This document shows positions 8,983-17,243 of a DNA stretch of 64,000 nucleotides, one piece after another. A program made the translations under genes and the position numbers. Position 1 is the first letter of the stretch; each line of letters starts with the position of its first letter. A model generated the notes under the pieces. The model was given only the letters and a program-made list of their open reading frames with translations, was not told the origin of the DNA and searched no databases. The DNA is from Jeotgalibacillus sp. ET6 (GTDB lineage: Bacteria; Bacillota; Bacilli; Bacillales; Jeotgalibacillaceae): assembly GCF_029667115.1 (NCBI RefSeq), contig NZ_JARUIU010000010.1, positions 53,029-117,028 of the forward strand, read 5' to 3'.

Positions 8983-9563
8983 ATTTAGACCGCATACTGC
9001 CATATGCACGCCAGCTGCTTGAACGGGTTGTTCAAAAAGGCGATGTCGTCGTGGACGCTACAGTGGGCAATGGCCACGATACGCTTTATCTAGCACAGCT
9101 TGTGGGTGAACATGGACGTGTATATGGATTTGATATTCAGCAGGAAGCGATAGAAGAAACCGCATCTAAATTGGAGGAACACCAATTAAGAAACCGGGTT
9201 ATGCTGTTTCAGGAAGGACATGAACTGGCAGACCAGGCAATACCTCCTGTCCACCACGGAGCGATCTCGGGAGCCATTTTTAATCTCGGGTACTTGCCAG
9301 GCGGCGATGAAACACTCGTCACAAGGCCGAGGACGACGATTACTGCCATTGAGAAATTGCTGGAGATGGTTAAGCCGGGTGGAATGATCGTCCTGGTTAT
9401 TTATCACGGTCATCCCGAGGGTGCAGTGGAGCGTGATTACCTTCTGAGATTTGTTCAAACCATTGATGGTGAAACCGCTCACGTACTAAGATATCAATTT
9501 ATGAATACCCAGACCCCTTCGCCGTTTATCATAGCGATTGAAAAACGCGGAGTTCGGAATTAA
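8979..9563 (+). CDS. ytqB: Class I SAM-dependent methyltransferase YtqB (putative rRNA methylase)
   Basis: A 194-residue Rossmann methyltransferase. Residues 24-38 (VVDATVGNGHDTLYL) form the SAM-binding motif I, with GFDIQQEAI as motif II and IFNLGYLPGGD, an N-[LIV]-GYLPG catalytic-type signature, near 97-107. The family is annotated as rRNA methylase; structural studies of the B. subtilis and staphylococcal proteins show SAM-dependent activity (tRNA wobble-modification methylation of the MnmM type has been reported for this family). Overlaps ytqA by four bases, one operon. A dispersed repeat follows the stop codon. Confidence 0.88.
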   Translation: MNLDRILPYARQLLERVVQKGDVVVDATVGNGHDTLYLAQLVGEHGRVYGFDIQQEAIEETASKLEEHQLRNRVMLFQEGHELADQAIPPVHHGAISGAIFNLGYLPGGDETLVTRPRTTITAIEKLLEMVKPGGMIVLVIYHGHPEGAVERDYLLRFVQTIDGETAHVLRYQFMNTQTPSPFIIAIEKRGVRN

Positions 9564-9932
9564 CCTGTTTCTGCATTTGCTGGGTAAGGTCATGAAAATT
9601 AAAGCTTCGCAAGGAATCCCTCTGCCTGAAGCGAACCGATCAAAAGAGGTTGGGACAAAACTCAAAAATGTCTAAAAGATGTGGATATATTTATTAATAG
9701 GAGTAGGAGAACGGATCGGAAGGTGGCGACTCCTGCAGGATATGAGGGCAAGCTGAGACTTTACAGGGCAAGGCCCTGAAAAGGCTCAGCGCCGTCCCTG
9801 CGGAAAGCGTCCACCTGAAGCGCAGCCGGACCGGTCAAAGAGCTTGAGACACTTTTGTCCCAAGCTCTTCATTTTTTTATAATTCACGTCTCTTTATTAC
9901 CATACATTTTACTGTCTTGTTTATTGATTGGC
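9564..9932. other. Convergent gap occupied by a dispersed repeat
   Basis: The 369-base gap between convergent ytqB and the HAD gene holds no gene. It contains repeat copy 3 at 9643-9877, and 9600-9640 repeats a fragment of the same family (CTGAAGCGAACCGATCAAAAG), suggesting a nested or partly duplicated insertion. Confidence 0.7.
9643..9877. repeat. Dispersed intergenic repeat, copy 3 (full length, reverse orientation)
   Basis: Begins AGAGGTTGGGACAAAACTC and ends with the local hairpin GAGCTTGAGACA/TGTCCCAAGCTC then a T-run, that is, the element carries its own terminator at the right end. Internal CTTTACAGGGC/GCCCTGAAAAGG arms form the variable hairpin flanked by CTGAG/CTCAG. Orientation is opposite to copies 1, 6 and 7. 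Confidence 0.85.
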
Positions 9933-10712
9933 TTAGAGTAGACCTGCCCTCTTTAATCCTTCTGCAATCCCATCTTTATCAACTGCAGCTGTCGTAAAAT
10001 CTGCAGCTTCTTTTGCTTCATTGCAGCCATTGCCCATCGCAATCCCATGCCCAACGGATGCCAGCATTTCAATATCATTTAACCCGTCTCCGAATGCATA
10101 TACATTTTCCATCTTTAAAGAAAGGACCTCAATGACTTTTTCAATCCCCTTGGCTTTAGAGCCACCCGCCGGTATCACGTCTACAGATTGAGGATGCCAC
10201 CTGATAAAGTCAAAATGCTCAAACTTTTCATCATACGCCTCTTCTTCGTTTCCTTCACAGAAAAGAAGCGTCTGATAAATTTCCTCCATATGAAAATAGG
10301 ACGGATCATGTGTTGGAAAGGATTTAATTTTTAACGAATTAAAGCTCGCCGTAATCCTATCGTGTTTCTCTACATTGGCTTTCATTTCGCTTTTCCCCAT
10401 GTAAACAAGCGGGTGATTCTTCACTGCAGCTGACTCTGTTAATTCTTTTAAGCTGTCGTAATGGAGCGGGTTGCTTACGATCACTTCCCCGTTATGCTCC
10501 ACATATTGTCCGTTGTAGCTGATAAACGTATCAATAGACAGCTCCCGGCGCAAATCTTCAAACATAAACGGCGCCCTTCCTGTTGCAATTGCCAGATGAT
10601 GACCTTTGGCCTTCAGCCGGCTGATTGCATCTTTAGCAGATGCCGGTAATTTCTTATCATGATCTAAAAGTGTACCATCAATATCAAAAAAAATAATTTT
10701 CCCGCTGCTCAT
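9933..10712 (-). CDS. Cof-type HAD-IIB phosphatase
   Basis: A 259-residue haloacid-dehalogenase-superfamily hydrolase. Motif I is FFDIDGTLL with nucleophile Asp10 and Asp12; motif II is ATGRAP; motif III Lys lies in GGSKAKGIEKV; motif IV is FGDGLNDIEML. The type IIB cap sits between motifs II and III, the Cof-like arrangement. Such enzymes dephosphorylate sugar phosphates or cofactor precursors such as FMN or PLP intermediates; the substrate here is not predictable. Start ATG follows AGAGGTGA. It is a single-gene unit. Confidence 0.9.
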   Translation of the reverse strand: MSSGKIIFFDIDGTLLDHDKKLPASAKDAISRLKAKGHHLAIATGRAPFMFEDLRRELSIDTFISYNGQYVEHNGEVIVSNPLHYDSLKELTESAAVKNHPLVYMGKSEMKANVEKHDRITASFNSLKIKSFPTHDPSYFHMEEIYQTLLFCEGNEEEAYDEKFEHFDFIRWHPQSVDVIPAGGSKAKGIEKVIEVLSLKMENVYAFGDGLNDIEMLASVGHGIAMGNGCNEAKEAADFTTAAVDKDGIAEGLKRAGLL

Positions 10713-11007
10713 CCTGTCACCTCTAAAAAAGTTGATAGTTTCTGATTAAACTCTTCCTCATAATAACAGAAGCTACTAGCGAGAAAAAATTTTAACTTTG
10801 AGGAGAATATCGTATGCGTATGAAATGAGCGGATTTTACGGCGGCACATCCATCAGTGTGTAAAATCGGACTGAGAAAGTATCAAGGCAAAGCACGCGGA
10901 TGAGATAAACGTCTGTCAATGCAAAAAAAACGTGCCTCTGAAGTGAAGAACGCGGTTAAAAAGTCTGAGGCATATCTGCCCCAGACCCTGCACTTAATCC
11001 CTATGAT
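10713..11007. other. Intergenic gap between HAD gene and ferredoxin-NADP reductase
   Basis: Nothing coding is supported. It contains an 8-bp dyad GATTTTAC/GTAAAATC with an inner CAC/GTG pair around 10831-10868, and the terminator of the reductase gene at 10955-10986. Confidence 0.5.
10955..10986 (-). terminator. Terminator of the ferredoxin-NADP reductase gene
   Basis: GTCTG-A-GGCA (10963-10972) pairs with TGCC-C-CAGAC (10977-10986); five T residues follow on the minus strand. Confidence 0.8.
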
Positions 11008-12057
11008 TTACTTCATCATTTCCTTCACCAGCTCTTTATTGCGCTTTTTAAACACTTCATTGTGTGAGGAGACCATCGCAGCACTGCTTGCTTCAGGCTG
11101 TATATATTGCTTGGCTTTATTTACGGCGTTGGCTGCGTCCTGGAAAGCTCCTGCAATCAGATGAAGTTTTCCGTCATGCTTTAAAATATCTCCTGCAGCA
11201 TATAGACCCGGCACGGAGGACTCACTGCTGGCACTGCCGGACACATAAAAATTGTCAATCATCTGGATGCCGAGTTCGCTGTTTTTAATAAGAGCTGAAT
11301 CAATTTCATAGCCATGATTAATGACGACTTCATCAACATCAAGTATGGTCACTTCGCCGCTGTGCTGATTGGTGAGCTCCACCTTTTCGATGGTTTCATG
11401 ATCTGGTGCAGCAGCCAGTTTCGTTATGGAAGTGGAAAGCATGCAGACCGCTGAACTGTTCAGCAGCTGTGTGACTTGTGCCTCATGCCCCTTTAACGAA
11501 TCCTTCCTGTAGGTCAGATAGATTTTCTTTGCAATAGGCTCTAGCTCGTTAGCCCAATCAATGGCTGAATTTCCCCCTCCTGAAATCAATACGGTTTTGT
11601 CCTTAAAGCGCTGTAGTGACTTAACTGTATAATGTAGATTCGTTACTTCAAATCGGTCCGCACCCTCTATCGTCAGCTTTTGAGGATTTAAGATGCCGCT
11701 TCCAACAGCAACAATTACACTTTTAGAAAGATGCTGGTTTCCTGAAGAAGCGTCTAATCGAAACATCCCGTCTGCTGTCCGGTTGATGGATTGTACTTTT
11801 TCATTTAATACCACATCAGGGTTGAATGTCAGCCCCTGTTCCACCAGCTGATCAATTAATTTTGCACCCGGCAGAGGAGTCTGTCCGCCTACATCCCATA
11901 TCATCTTTTCAGGGTACACGTGGATTTTCCCGCCAAGCTGCGGCTGATACTCTATAATTTTTGTTTTTAATTCCCGCAGCCCGCTGTAAAAGGCCGAATA
12001 AAGTCCTGCAGGACCTCCTCCAATCACAGTGACATCAAAGATTTCCTGGTTATGCAT
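11008..12057 (-). CDS. Ferredoxin/flavodoxin--NADP+ reductase, thioredoxin-reductase-like type (YcgT/YumC family)
   Basis: A 349-residue flavoprotein with GGGPAG at 13-18 (FAD), GQTPLPGAKL, and a second nucleotide motif GGGNSAIDWA (NADPH). The CxxC redox pair of true thioredoxin reductase is absent, which places it with the type-2 ferredoxin-NADP reductases that pass electrons between NADPH and ferredoxin or flavodoxin. The start at 12057 has AGAGGAG nine bases upstream. A Fur-type box and a promoter lie directly upstream, as expected for iron-starvation induction; B. subtilis ycgT is, as I recall, also in the Fur regulon. Confidence 0.88.
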   Translation of the reverse strand: MHNQEIFDVTVIGGGPAGLYSAFYSGLRELKTKIIEYQPQLGGKIHVYPEKMIWDVGGQTPLPGAKLIDQLVEQGLTFNPDVVLNEKVQSINRTADGMFRLDASSGNQHLSKSVIVAVGSGILNPQKLTIEGADRFEVTNLHYTVKSLQRFKDKTVLISGGGNSAIDWANELEPIAKKIYLTYRKDSLKGHEAQVTQLLNSSAVCMLSTSITKLAAAPDHETIEKVELTNQHSGEVTILDVDEVVINHGYEIDSALIKNSELGIQMIDNFYVSGSASSESSVPGLYAAGDILKHDGKLHLIAGAFQDAANAVNKAKQYIQPEASSAAMVSSHNEVFKKRNKELVKEMMK

Positions 12058-12087
12058 AGCGATCCGCTCCTCTTTTATCATCACGAT

Positions 12088-12102
12088 TGATTATCATTCT
12101 CA
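12088..12102 (-). promoter_or_regulatory. Fur box
   Basis: Minus-strand TGAGAATGATAATCA matches the 7-1-7 Fur consensus TGATAATNATTATCA at 12 of 14 specified positions. It lies just downstream of the -10 element of the reductase promoter. Confidence 0.75.
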
Positions 12103-12106
12103 TTTA

Positions 12107-12135
12107 ACTATACTCTTTTTCCGGGACAAACACAA
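12107..12135 (-). promoter_or_regulatory. Promoter of the ferredoxin-NADP reductase gene
   Basis: Minus-strand TTGTGT (12135-12130), 17-base spacer, TATAGT (12112-12107), with the Fur box starting five bases beyond. Confidence 0.65.
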
Positions 12136-12264
12136 TATCAGGGTTGATTTATTCCTCTTCTCTTCTACTGCAATCTTAAAAAACATAGGCTAGTTTCATA
12201 CCATAAATTCCGGTAATGGATCATGGGTGTATGAATGTAATTCAAGTGGGAATGAGGAATATAT

Positions 12265-13308
12265 GTGAAGCCATGGAATAAGGGATGTCAGATTGCTGCT
12301 GTTTATGTAGGAACGGTAGTTGGAACTGGATTTGCTACAGGAAAGGAAATTGTAGAATTTTTTTCGCAATATGGAGTGTGGGGGCTGCTTGGAATAGCCC
12401 TGAGCGGGTATTTTTTTATAACACTCGGGACAAGCCTGATGATTAAAGCGATTGACTTAAAGGCACGTTCCTATGAAGAGCTGAATGAGCATTTGTTTGG
12501 CAGAAGGATTTCAAAAGGAATAAACCTGATCATGCTTGTTATGCTATTAGGCTTTTGTACAGTGATGCTTTCAGGAGCAGGGGCGTTATTTGAAGAACAG
12601 CTGGGATTGCCAAGGATGGCAGGAGTGCTACTTACGATAATTTTACTGTTAATGGTTATGGCGCTGGGTACAAAAGGACTTGTGGCGGTTAATACATTTA
12701 TTGTTCCACTTATGATTGGCTTCACTTTACTGCTAATGTTTCATTCTGTTTCGGAGGATGGTTTCATCGAACATCTGCTTATGGTGCCAAATCAGGACAG
12801 CATATGGAAAGCCTTTGCCTCGCCGTTTATTTATCCGGCTATGAATTTGGCAATGGCTCAGGCGGTCCTTGTCCCGCTCGCAGCAGAAGTCAATGATAAA
12901 TCGGCTGTGCGTTTAGGGGGAATACTGGGAGGAAGCGTGCTAACCCTTATTCTCATCGCAAGTCACCTGACGCTCGTCACACTGCCTGGCTTCACTCATT
13001 ATGAAATTCCCATGGCAGCCGTAATGAAGGGAGCTATGCTTTCCTTTTACTGGATTTATATGCTCGTAATCTTCGGAGAAATCTTCACTTCAATCGTGGG
13101 CAATGTATATGGAGCAGAAAAACAAATTACCACCTATATCCGGTTCAGACGTATGCATGTCATCATTGCCGTTGTGTTATTCTGTGCAGCTTTCAGTTCA
13201 TTTTCATACAGCGCCTTATTAGGGTTTTTATATCCTTTGTTCGGCTATATCAGCCTTGCTTTCTTTTTCCTGCTTTGGCGAAAGTCTGCAAAGCGGTATC
13301 GGTACTGA
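12265..13308 (+). CDS. YkvI-like membrane protein (APC-superfamily type)
   Basis: A 347-residue membrane protein with about ten hydrophobic helices. The N-terminal segment QIAAVYVGTVVGTGFATGKE, with small-residue-rich unwound helix 1 (VGTGFATG), resembles the substrate and sodium site of amino acid/polyamine/choline transporters, and the family is that of B. subtilis YkvI, whose function is unknown. Start is a GTG after GAGGA. It is convergent with the metallophosphoesterase and transcribed alone. A nucleobase, amino acid or metal substrate cannot be chosen from the sequence. Confidence 0.75.
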   Translation: MKPWNKGCQIAAVYVGTVVGTGFATGKEIVEFFSQYGVWGLLGIALSGYFFITLGTSLMIKAIDLKARSYEELNEHLFGRRISKGINLIMLVMLLGFCTVMLSGAGALFEEQLGLPRMAGVLLTIILLLMVMALGTKGLVAVNTFIVPLMIGFTLLLMFHSVSEDGFIEHLLMVPNQDSIWKAFASPFIYPAMNLAMAQAVLVPLAAEVNDKSAVRLGGILGGSVLTLILIASHLTLVTLPGFTHYEIPMAAVMKGAMLSFYWIYMLVIFGEIFTSIVGNVYGAEKQITTYIRFRRMHVIIAVVLFCAAFSSFSYSALLGFLYPLFGYISLAFFFLLWRKSAKRYRY

Positions 13309-13331
13309 GCAAAAACGCTTATACTTTCGCA

Positions 13332-14186
13332 TTATCCGTTTTTATCTGAGATCAGTGTCGTGACAATAATTTCAGGACGATTAAATACCCTCAGAGGAAA
13401 AAGACTGTTTCCCAGGCCGCGGCTGACGATCATAGACGTATCATCCTCACTGTATACACCTGCTGTATATTCAGGAAATACTCCCTGCCCCGGTGCGATA
13501 ACACCGCCTATAAATGGAAATCTGATCTGCCCGCCGTGTGCATGACCTGAAAAAACTAGATCCAAATCAAATTGTCTGTATAAAGAGAATAGTTCGGGCC
13601 GGTGGGAAAGAAGAATCTTGAAGTCATCTTCATTCATCTCTTCCGTAACAGTTGTCAGCACATTGTTCATTGCTTTCGACTCATTGTTATCCATTGATTG
13701 CAGCGGGTCATCCACTCCTAAAAGCTGAATCGATGCCCCATGCCTTTCAAGTTCAACGAATGTGTTTCTCATAACGAAAACACCCGCTGCTTCAAGTTTC
13801 TTTTCCAGATCGTTAAATTTCCCTGATCTTGCCTCATGGTTGCCCGTCACATAATAGACAGGTGCAATTTTAGTCAGCTTATCCATCCCTTTCATACTGG
13901 TTTTTTCATTGTATCTTCTTGAATCAACCAGATCTCCAGTAAACACAACTAAATCAGGCTCTGACTCCTGTAGTTCTTCCATAAGTCGAGATTGGTTTTT
14001 TCCAAAGCTTTTGCTATGAAGGTCGGACAGATGGACAATCGTATAACCTGAAAATTCATCCGGCAGCTTCTTTGACTTAATGCTTAAATGTGTAGTGACA
14101 ATAGAATTATTCTGAGTATAAAAAAACAAACCCAGAAGTGTAATTCCAGCTGCTGCTGCTGCAAATATTTTATACTTTTTCTTCAC
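13332..14186 (-). CDS. Membrane-anchored metallophosphoesterase
   Basis: A 284-residue protein with one N-terminal membrane helix (about 7-23) and a calcineurin-like phosphoesterase domain. All metal-binding motifs are visible: HLSDLHSKSFG, GDLVDSRR, GNHEARSG, LLSHRPE, and SGHAHGGQIRFP. It resembles the YkuE/YpbG/YaeI group, whose members act at the outer face of the membrane, with YkuE reported to be a cell-wall-associated metal-dependent phosphodiesterase. Start is a GTG five bases after GAGGTG. Monocistronic. Confidence 0.88.
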   Translation of the reverse strand: MKKKYKIFAAAAAGITLLGLFFYTQNNSIVTTHLSIKSKKLPDEFSGYTIVHLSDLHSKSFGKNQSRLMEELQESEPDLVVFTGDLVDSRRYNEKTSMKGMDKLTKIAPVYYVTGNHEARSGKFNDLEKKLEAAGVFVMRNTFVELERHGASIQLLGVDDPLQSMDNNESKAMNNVLTTVTEEMNEDDFKILLSHRPELFSLYRQFDLDLVFSGHAHGGQIRFPFIGGVIAPGQGVFPEYTAGVYSEDDTSMIVSRGLGNSLFPLRVFNRPEIIVTTLISDKNG

Positions 14187-14253
14187 TTGAACACCTCAAA
14201 AAGCTTTCATGCTCATATTTTGACTCGTAACTTCCCATCTTATGAATTAAAAT

Positions 14254-15291
14254 TTACTGCTTTAGTAATGGGTATTTTATGCTTTCTTCCAGGGTATCAT
14301 TAACCAGCAGGAGTTCCTCTGCATGGAAGTCAAGGGCAGTGAGTTGAATTGCGTTTTCAAGCACCGTCTGATCATCTTCCGTTACGATCTCATCATCCAC
14401 CGTATAATGAACTTCAGCCATGCCATCCTCGAGTGAAGCGCTAACAACCTCCAGCCCCTCTATCATGGCCGAACCATAAAAAGCATCTTCATTTTCAACT
14501 GCCTTCATTGCTTCTATTGTATCTGAGAAAGATAAAGCCTCTCCGTTTTCATCAGCCGTTTTTTCCTCCAGCGCACCACCGGGCAGGAACAAGGTTTGCT
14601 CTAAGTCTTTATCGTAGATGGTATAATATCCACGCGTTTGACCTCTCTCCTCTTCAATCACTATAGGCTCATCGATTGGACTTTGAGCTACAATGATATC
14701 TTTCTCACCATCAGGATTGAAAAATATAATTTGTTCAATTCCATATAAGTCGCTTATGCCGATCAGCGAGTCATAAAACATATTCGTTTGAGCAGAGGTT
14801 GTGGATAATTGATTTCCCTCTTCTGTAAAATTCACATGCAGCTCAGGCCACTCTGCAGTCATTTCAGTATAGTTGCGAAGAATCTCTTGTTCGGAAGGAT
14901 CATTTTCAATCAGAGACTGTTTCAGCCGTTCCTCTGGAGAACTGTTTTGACCGTCCTTACGTTCAATACTATATGCTGTTAATATGGCGGTTTCAGCAAG
15001 ATACGTGTGTGAATGAATGAAGTATTCAGACGCTATTGTTTCTTCTTCGGCATCTGATTGAGTATCGGATGCATCACTTGAAGAACCCTCTTCCATATCC
15101 TCATTTGAGCTGTTTTCTTCAGAGTTTTCTTCAGTTTCCGGTACTTCCTTATCTTCTAAATCCGTTTCATTTTGAGAAGTTTCATTAACCGATTCGACAC
15201 TTTCCTCCGTTGTTTCGTTTTCAGCGTCCTGACAGCTTGCAAGCAAAAAAGCTAAAGCAGCCACTCCGCCTATCTTTGTTAGTTTCATCAT
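14254..15291 (-). CDS. Acidic lipoprotein with weak GerMN-like C-terminal repeats
   Basis: A 345-residue predicted lipoprotein: signal peptide with lipobox LLASC (Cys20), then about 65 residues extremely rich in Glu, Ser, Asn and Asp (20-90), likely an extended linker. The remainder holds two similar segments; ELHVNFTEEGNQL...GIEQIIFFNPDGEK and LEVVSASLEDGMAEVHYTV...LLLVND resemble the strand-helix-strand end of GerMN (sporulation/spore germination) domains, but the match is by eye only. ATG follows AAGGGGG. Monocistronic. Function unknown; a cell-surface role is the only safe inference. Confidence 0.6.
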   Translation of the reverse strand: MMKLTKIGGVAALAFLLASCQDAENETTEESVESVNETSQNETDLEDKEVPETEENSEENSSNEDMEEGSSSDASDTQSDAEEETIASEYFIHSHTYLAETAILTAYSIERKDGQNSSPEERLKQSLIENDPSEQEILRNYTEMTAEWPELHVNFTEEGNQLSTTSAQTNMFYDSLIGISDLYGIEQIIFFNPDGEKDIIVAQSPIDEPIVIEEERGQTRGYYTIYDKDLEQTLFLPGGALEEKTADENGEALSFSDTIEAMKAVENEDAFYGSAMIEGLEVVSASLEDGMAEVHYTVDDEIVTEDDQTVLENAIQLTALDFHAEELLLVNDTLEESIKYPLLKQ

Positions 15292-15510
15292 TTAAAATGC
15301 CCCCTTTTTTTACCATGTACCCTTAGGTCTAAGAAGAAAACCCAATTAAAGGATAAAAAATAGGCACGGAACAGTATGCTGAAAATTTAAAACTGCTGTA
15401 AAGGAATCGCTTCTTCTACGAAAACACCAGCAGATCATTTTTAAAATCCGGAGATGCGTCCGGCAAGGTCATTATCCTCCGGAAAAATGCGTTCCCTTAA
15501 AGACCACAAT

Positions 15511-15963
15511 TCAATGCTTTTTTTTAGCATCATTTTCGGCTCTCTCATAAAACTTCATATGCGGTTTAGTTTTTTTATAATGCTCGATGCGGTCCATCAG
15601 TGTACCAGTATGAAACTCAAATTTATGGCCATCAGGATCTTGAAAATAGATTGATTTCTTATCTTCTTCTGCTCTTGGTCTTCCTGGAAGAATATCTGCA
15701 TTTGACTGATGAAGATGAGTACAGACTTCTTCAAAATCTTTATCCTCAATTGAAAATGCGATATGTGTATACGATTCTTTTATTTCTTTTCTCGGTACGT
15801 CTTTTTCTTCATTCAACGCAATCCACATCCCGTTCAAGTCAAAGTAAGCAGTCGTTCTCCCCTTAACAAGCAGTTTTGCTTTAAATACAGATGTATAGAA
15901 TGCAATCGATTTTTCCAGGTTTGAAACGGAAAACAGGAAATGATTTATTCCTTTCACAAACAT
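15511..15963 (-). CDS. fosB: Metallothiol transferase FosB (fosfomycin resistance)
   Basis: A 150-residue vicinal-oxygen-chelate protein that opens the fosfomycin epoxide with bacillithiol (or cysteine) as thiol donor. The metal ligands of the family are present: His8 (KGINH), His67 (YTHIAF) and Glu116 (HKFEFHTG). The central segments [21 protein letters not shown] and [10 protein letters not shown] are typical of FosB from Bacillus and Staphylococcus rather than FosA. The C-terminus extends about ten residues (ENDAKKKH) beyond the usual end. Start ATG follows AAGGAGAGG. In B. subtilis fosB is sigma-W-dependent; no good sigma-W promoter was seen here. Confidence 0.93.
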   Translation of the reverse strand: MFVKGINHFLFSVSNLEKSIAFYTSVFKAKLLVKGRTTAYFDLNGMWIALNEEKDVPRKEIKESYTHIAFSIEDKDFEEVCTHLHQSNADILPGRPRAEEDKKSIYFQDPDGHKFEFHTGTLMDRIEHYKKTKPHMKFYERAENDAKKKH

Positions 15964-16042
15964 TTAATCCTCTCCTTCAGATCAAGAAGTCCAAACTTAC
16001 TTTAAACTGCAGTTCCTTTCACAAATTACGGACAGCTTTGAC

Positions 16043-16495
16043 TCATCCCTTTTCAAAGCATGAAATTTCCAATCGATCATCCACTTTGATCCGTTCCCTT
16101 TCACGAAACCCATGCTTTACATATAAACGAATAGCCGGTTCATTCTTCGAGCCTGTGCTTACTTGAAACACATATCCTTTGTAGGTTTCTTCCAAATATC
16201 GCAGCAGTTCTCCCGCTCCTCCTTTTCTAAAATGGCCAGGATGTACAACCAGACGATGAATATCGATTACATCTCCTTTTTTCTTGAAAGAAATCACTCC
16301 GCCCAGCTGACTGTCTTCGTCTGCATACCACCCGAAAAAAAGTTCATTGCATGCCTGCAGCGTTTCTTCGGTATCTTTTAATGGAGGAAGGTCCCAATAG
16401 TCAATCATTTCCGCTTCTATTTGATAAGCAGGAAGCTGAACAGCTAACACTTTCCTTGCTGTCTCCCGGTTTTGAATATCCAGCTTTTTAATCAT
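16043..16495 (-). CDS. GNAT-family N-acetyltransferase
   Basis: A 150-residue GCN5-related acetyltransferase domain. The acetyl-CoA-binding stretch is IHRLVVHPGHFRKGGAGELL (the V-x-P-x-x-R-x-x-G/A pattern), and the C-terminal ENEPAIRLYVKHGF segment is motif B with the usual N-x-x-A-x-x-x-Y-x-K-x-G-F layout. Start at 16495, seven bases after GGAGGTG. The acceptor substrate (amine of a small molecule, peptide or protein) cannot be told. Located next to fosB in the same direction, about 80 bases apart, possibly independently transcribed. Confidence 0.85.
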   Translation of the reverse strand: MIKKLDIQNRETARKVLAVQLPAYQIEAEMIDYWDLPPLKDTEETLQACNELFFGWYADEDSQLGGVISFKKKGDVIDIHRLVVHPGHFRKGGAGELLRYLEETYKGYVFQVSTGSKNEPAIRLYVKHGFRERERIKVDDRLEISCFEKG

Positions 16496-16628
16496 CGGGC
16501 ACCTCCATTTTCCCATGTATTTCTATTTAGTATTTCAAAATGAATTACACCCCGCAATAGAAATTTTCAATAAAGCCTATATCATGGTATCGTTGAAGAG
16601 AGGCATTGAAATTATTTTTCAAAATTTA

Positions 16629-16654
16629 AGAAACCTTTTTGTTTCCTGGCCGTA
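16629..16654 (+). promoter_or_regulatory. ECF (sigma-W-type) promoter of the PspA cluster
   Basis: AGAAAC (16629-16634), 16-base spacer, CGTA (16651-16654), against the sigma-W consensus TGAAAC-N16-CGTA. It precedes the DUF4178-PspA gene pair. B. subtilis pspA (ydjF) is a known sigma-W target, which supports the reading. Confidence 0.7.
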
Positions 16655-16704
16655 TTAATGAATGTAGCCAATCAGGAAGGGTGAAAAAAGGACGTGATGA
16701 CGTT

Positions 16705-17217
16705 ATGAGCTTTTTCAGTAGATTATTTGGCAGCAAGGAAAAAGAACGAGCTGCTGTAGAAGAGCGCACAGTTATGAATTTAAAGGTAAAGGATATTGTA
16801 ACGTACGACCTCGAGGATTATGAAGTGGTAGGAAAGCTCTCCTACAATGACCATGGCTTCAAGTGGTATGCGTATCAGCTCCAGGGTGTGTCTAAAGTGA
16901 TCTGGCTCAGTGTGGAAATGGATGATGAGCTTGAGCTTGGCATATATGAAAAAGCAGCACTTAAACTGCAGGAGCCTCTGCCTAAAAATATCGAGCATGA
17001 AGGTGTAGTTTATTATCAAGATGAGCATGGTACAGCAACCGTGCGTGGAGAAGGCAGAAGCCAAAATGTCGATGGTGCCCAGTGCAAGTATTTCTCCTAT
17101 TATGATGACGAGGACGAAAAAGCCCTTTCCATTGAGATTTGGGGAAATGATGTTGAAGCAAGCACAGGGTATGAGATTGAAGAATACGAGCTTAAAATTA
17201 TTGCCGGCTCTCAATAA
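16705..17217 (+). CDS. DUF4178 domain protein of the PspA cluster
   Basis: A 170-residue protein with a short N-terminal segment SFFSRLFGSKEKE and a beta-rich DUF4178 domain (KVKDIVTYDLEDYEVVGKLSYNDHGFKWYAYQL...). No catalytic motif is visible. It is the first gene behind a sigma-W-like promoter and lies 26 bases before pspA. By analogy E. coli yjfK (DUF2491) occupies the same place beside the PspA homologue yjfJ, so a partner role in membrane stress is inferred. Start: ATG at 16705 is chosen because AAGGA lies 12 bases upstream and the protein family starts near here; an earlier GTG at 16681 abuts AGGAAGG. Confidence 0.8.
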   Translation: MSFFSRLFGSKEKERAAVEERTVMNLKVKDIVTYDLEDYEVVGKLSYNDHGFKWYAYQLQGVSKVIWLSVEMDDELELGIYEKAALKLQEPLPKNIEHEGVVYYQDEHGTATVRGEGRSQNVDGAQCKYFSYYDDEDEKALSIEIWGNDVEASTGYEIEEYELKIIAGSQ

Positions 17218-17243
17218 AAAAAGAATATACAGGAGGAATTCAC

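Noticed and set aside
13311..13343. AAAAACG/CGTTTTT hairpin between the YkvI-like gene and the metallophosphoesterase gene
   Set aside because: Only seven base pairs of A/T with a 19-base loop and overlapping the coding end; too weak to call a terminator with confidence.
15970..16042. Sigma-W promoter expected before fosB
   Set aside because: A TGAAAG sequence is present but no CGTA at 16-17 bases; not called.
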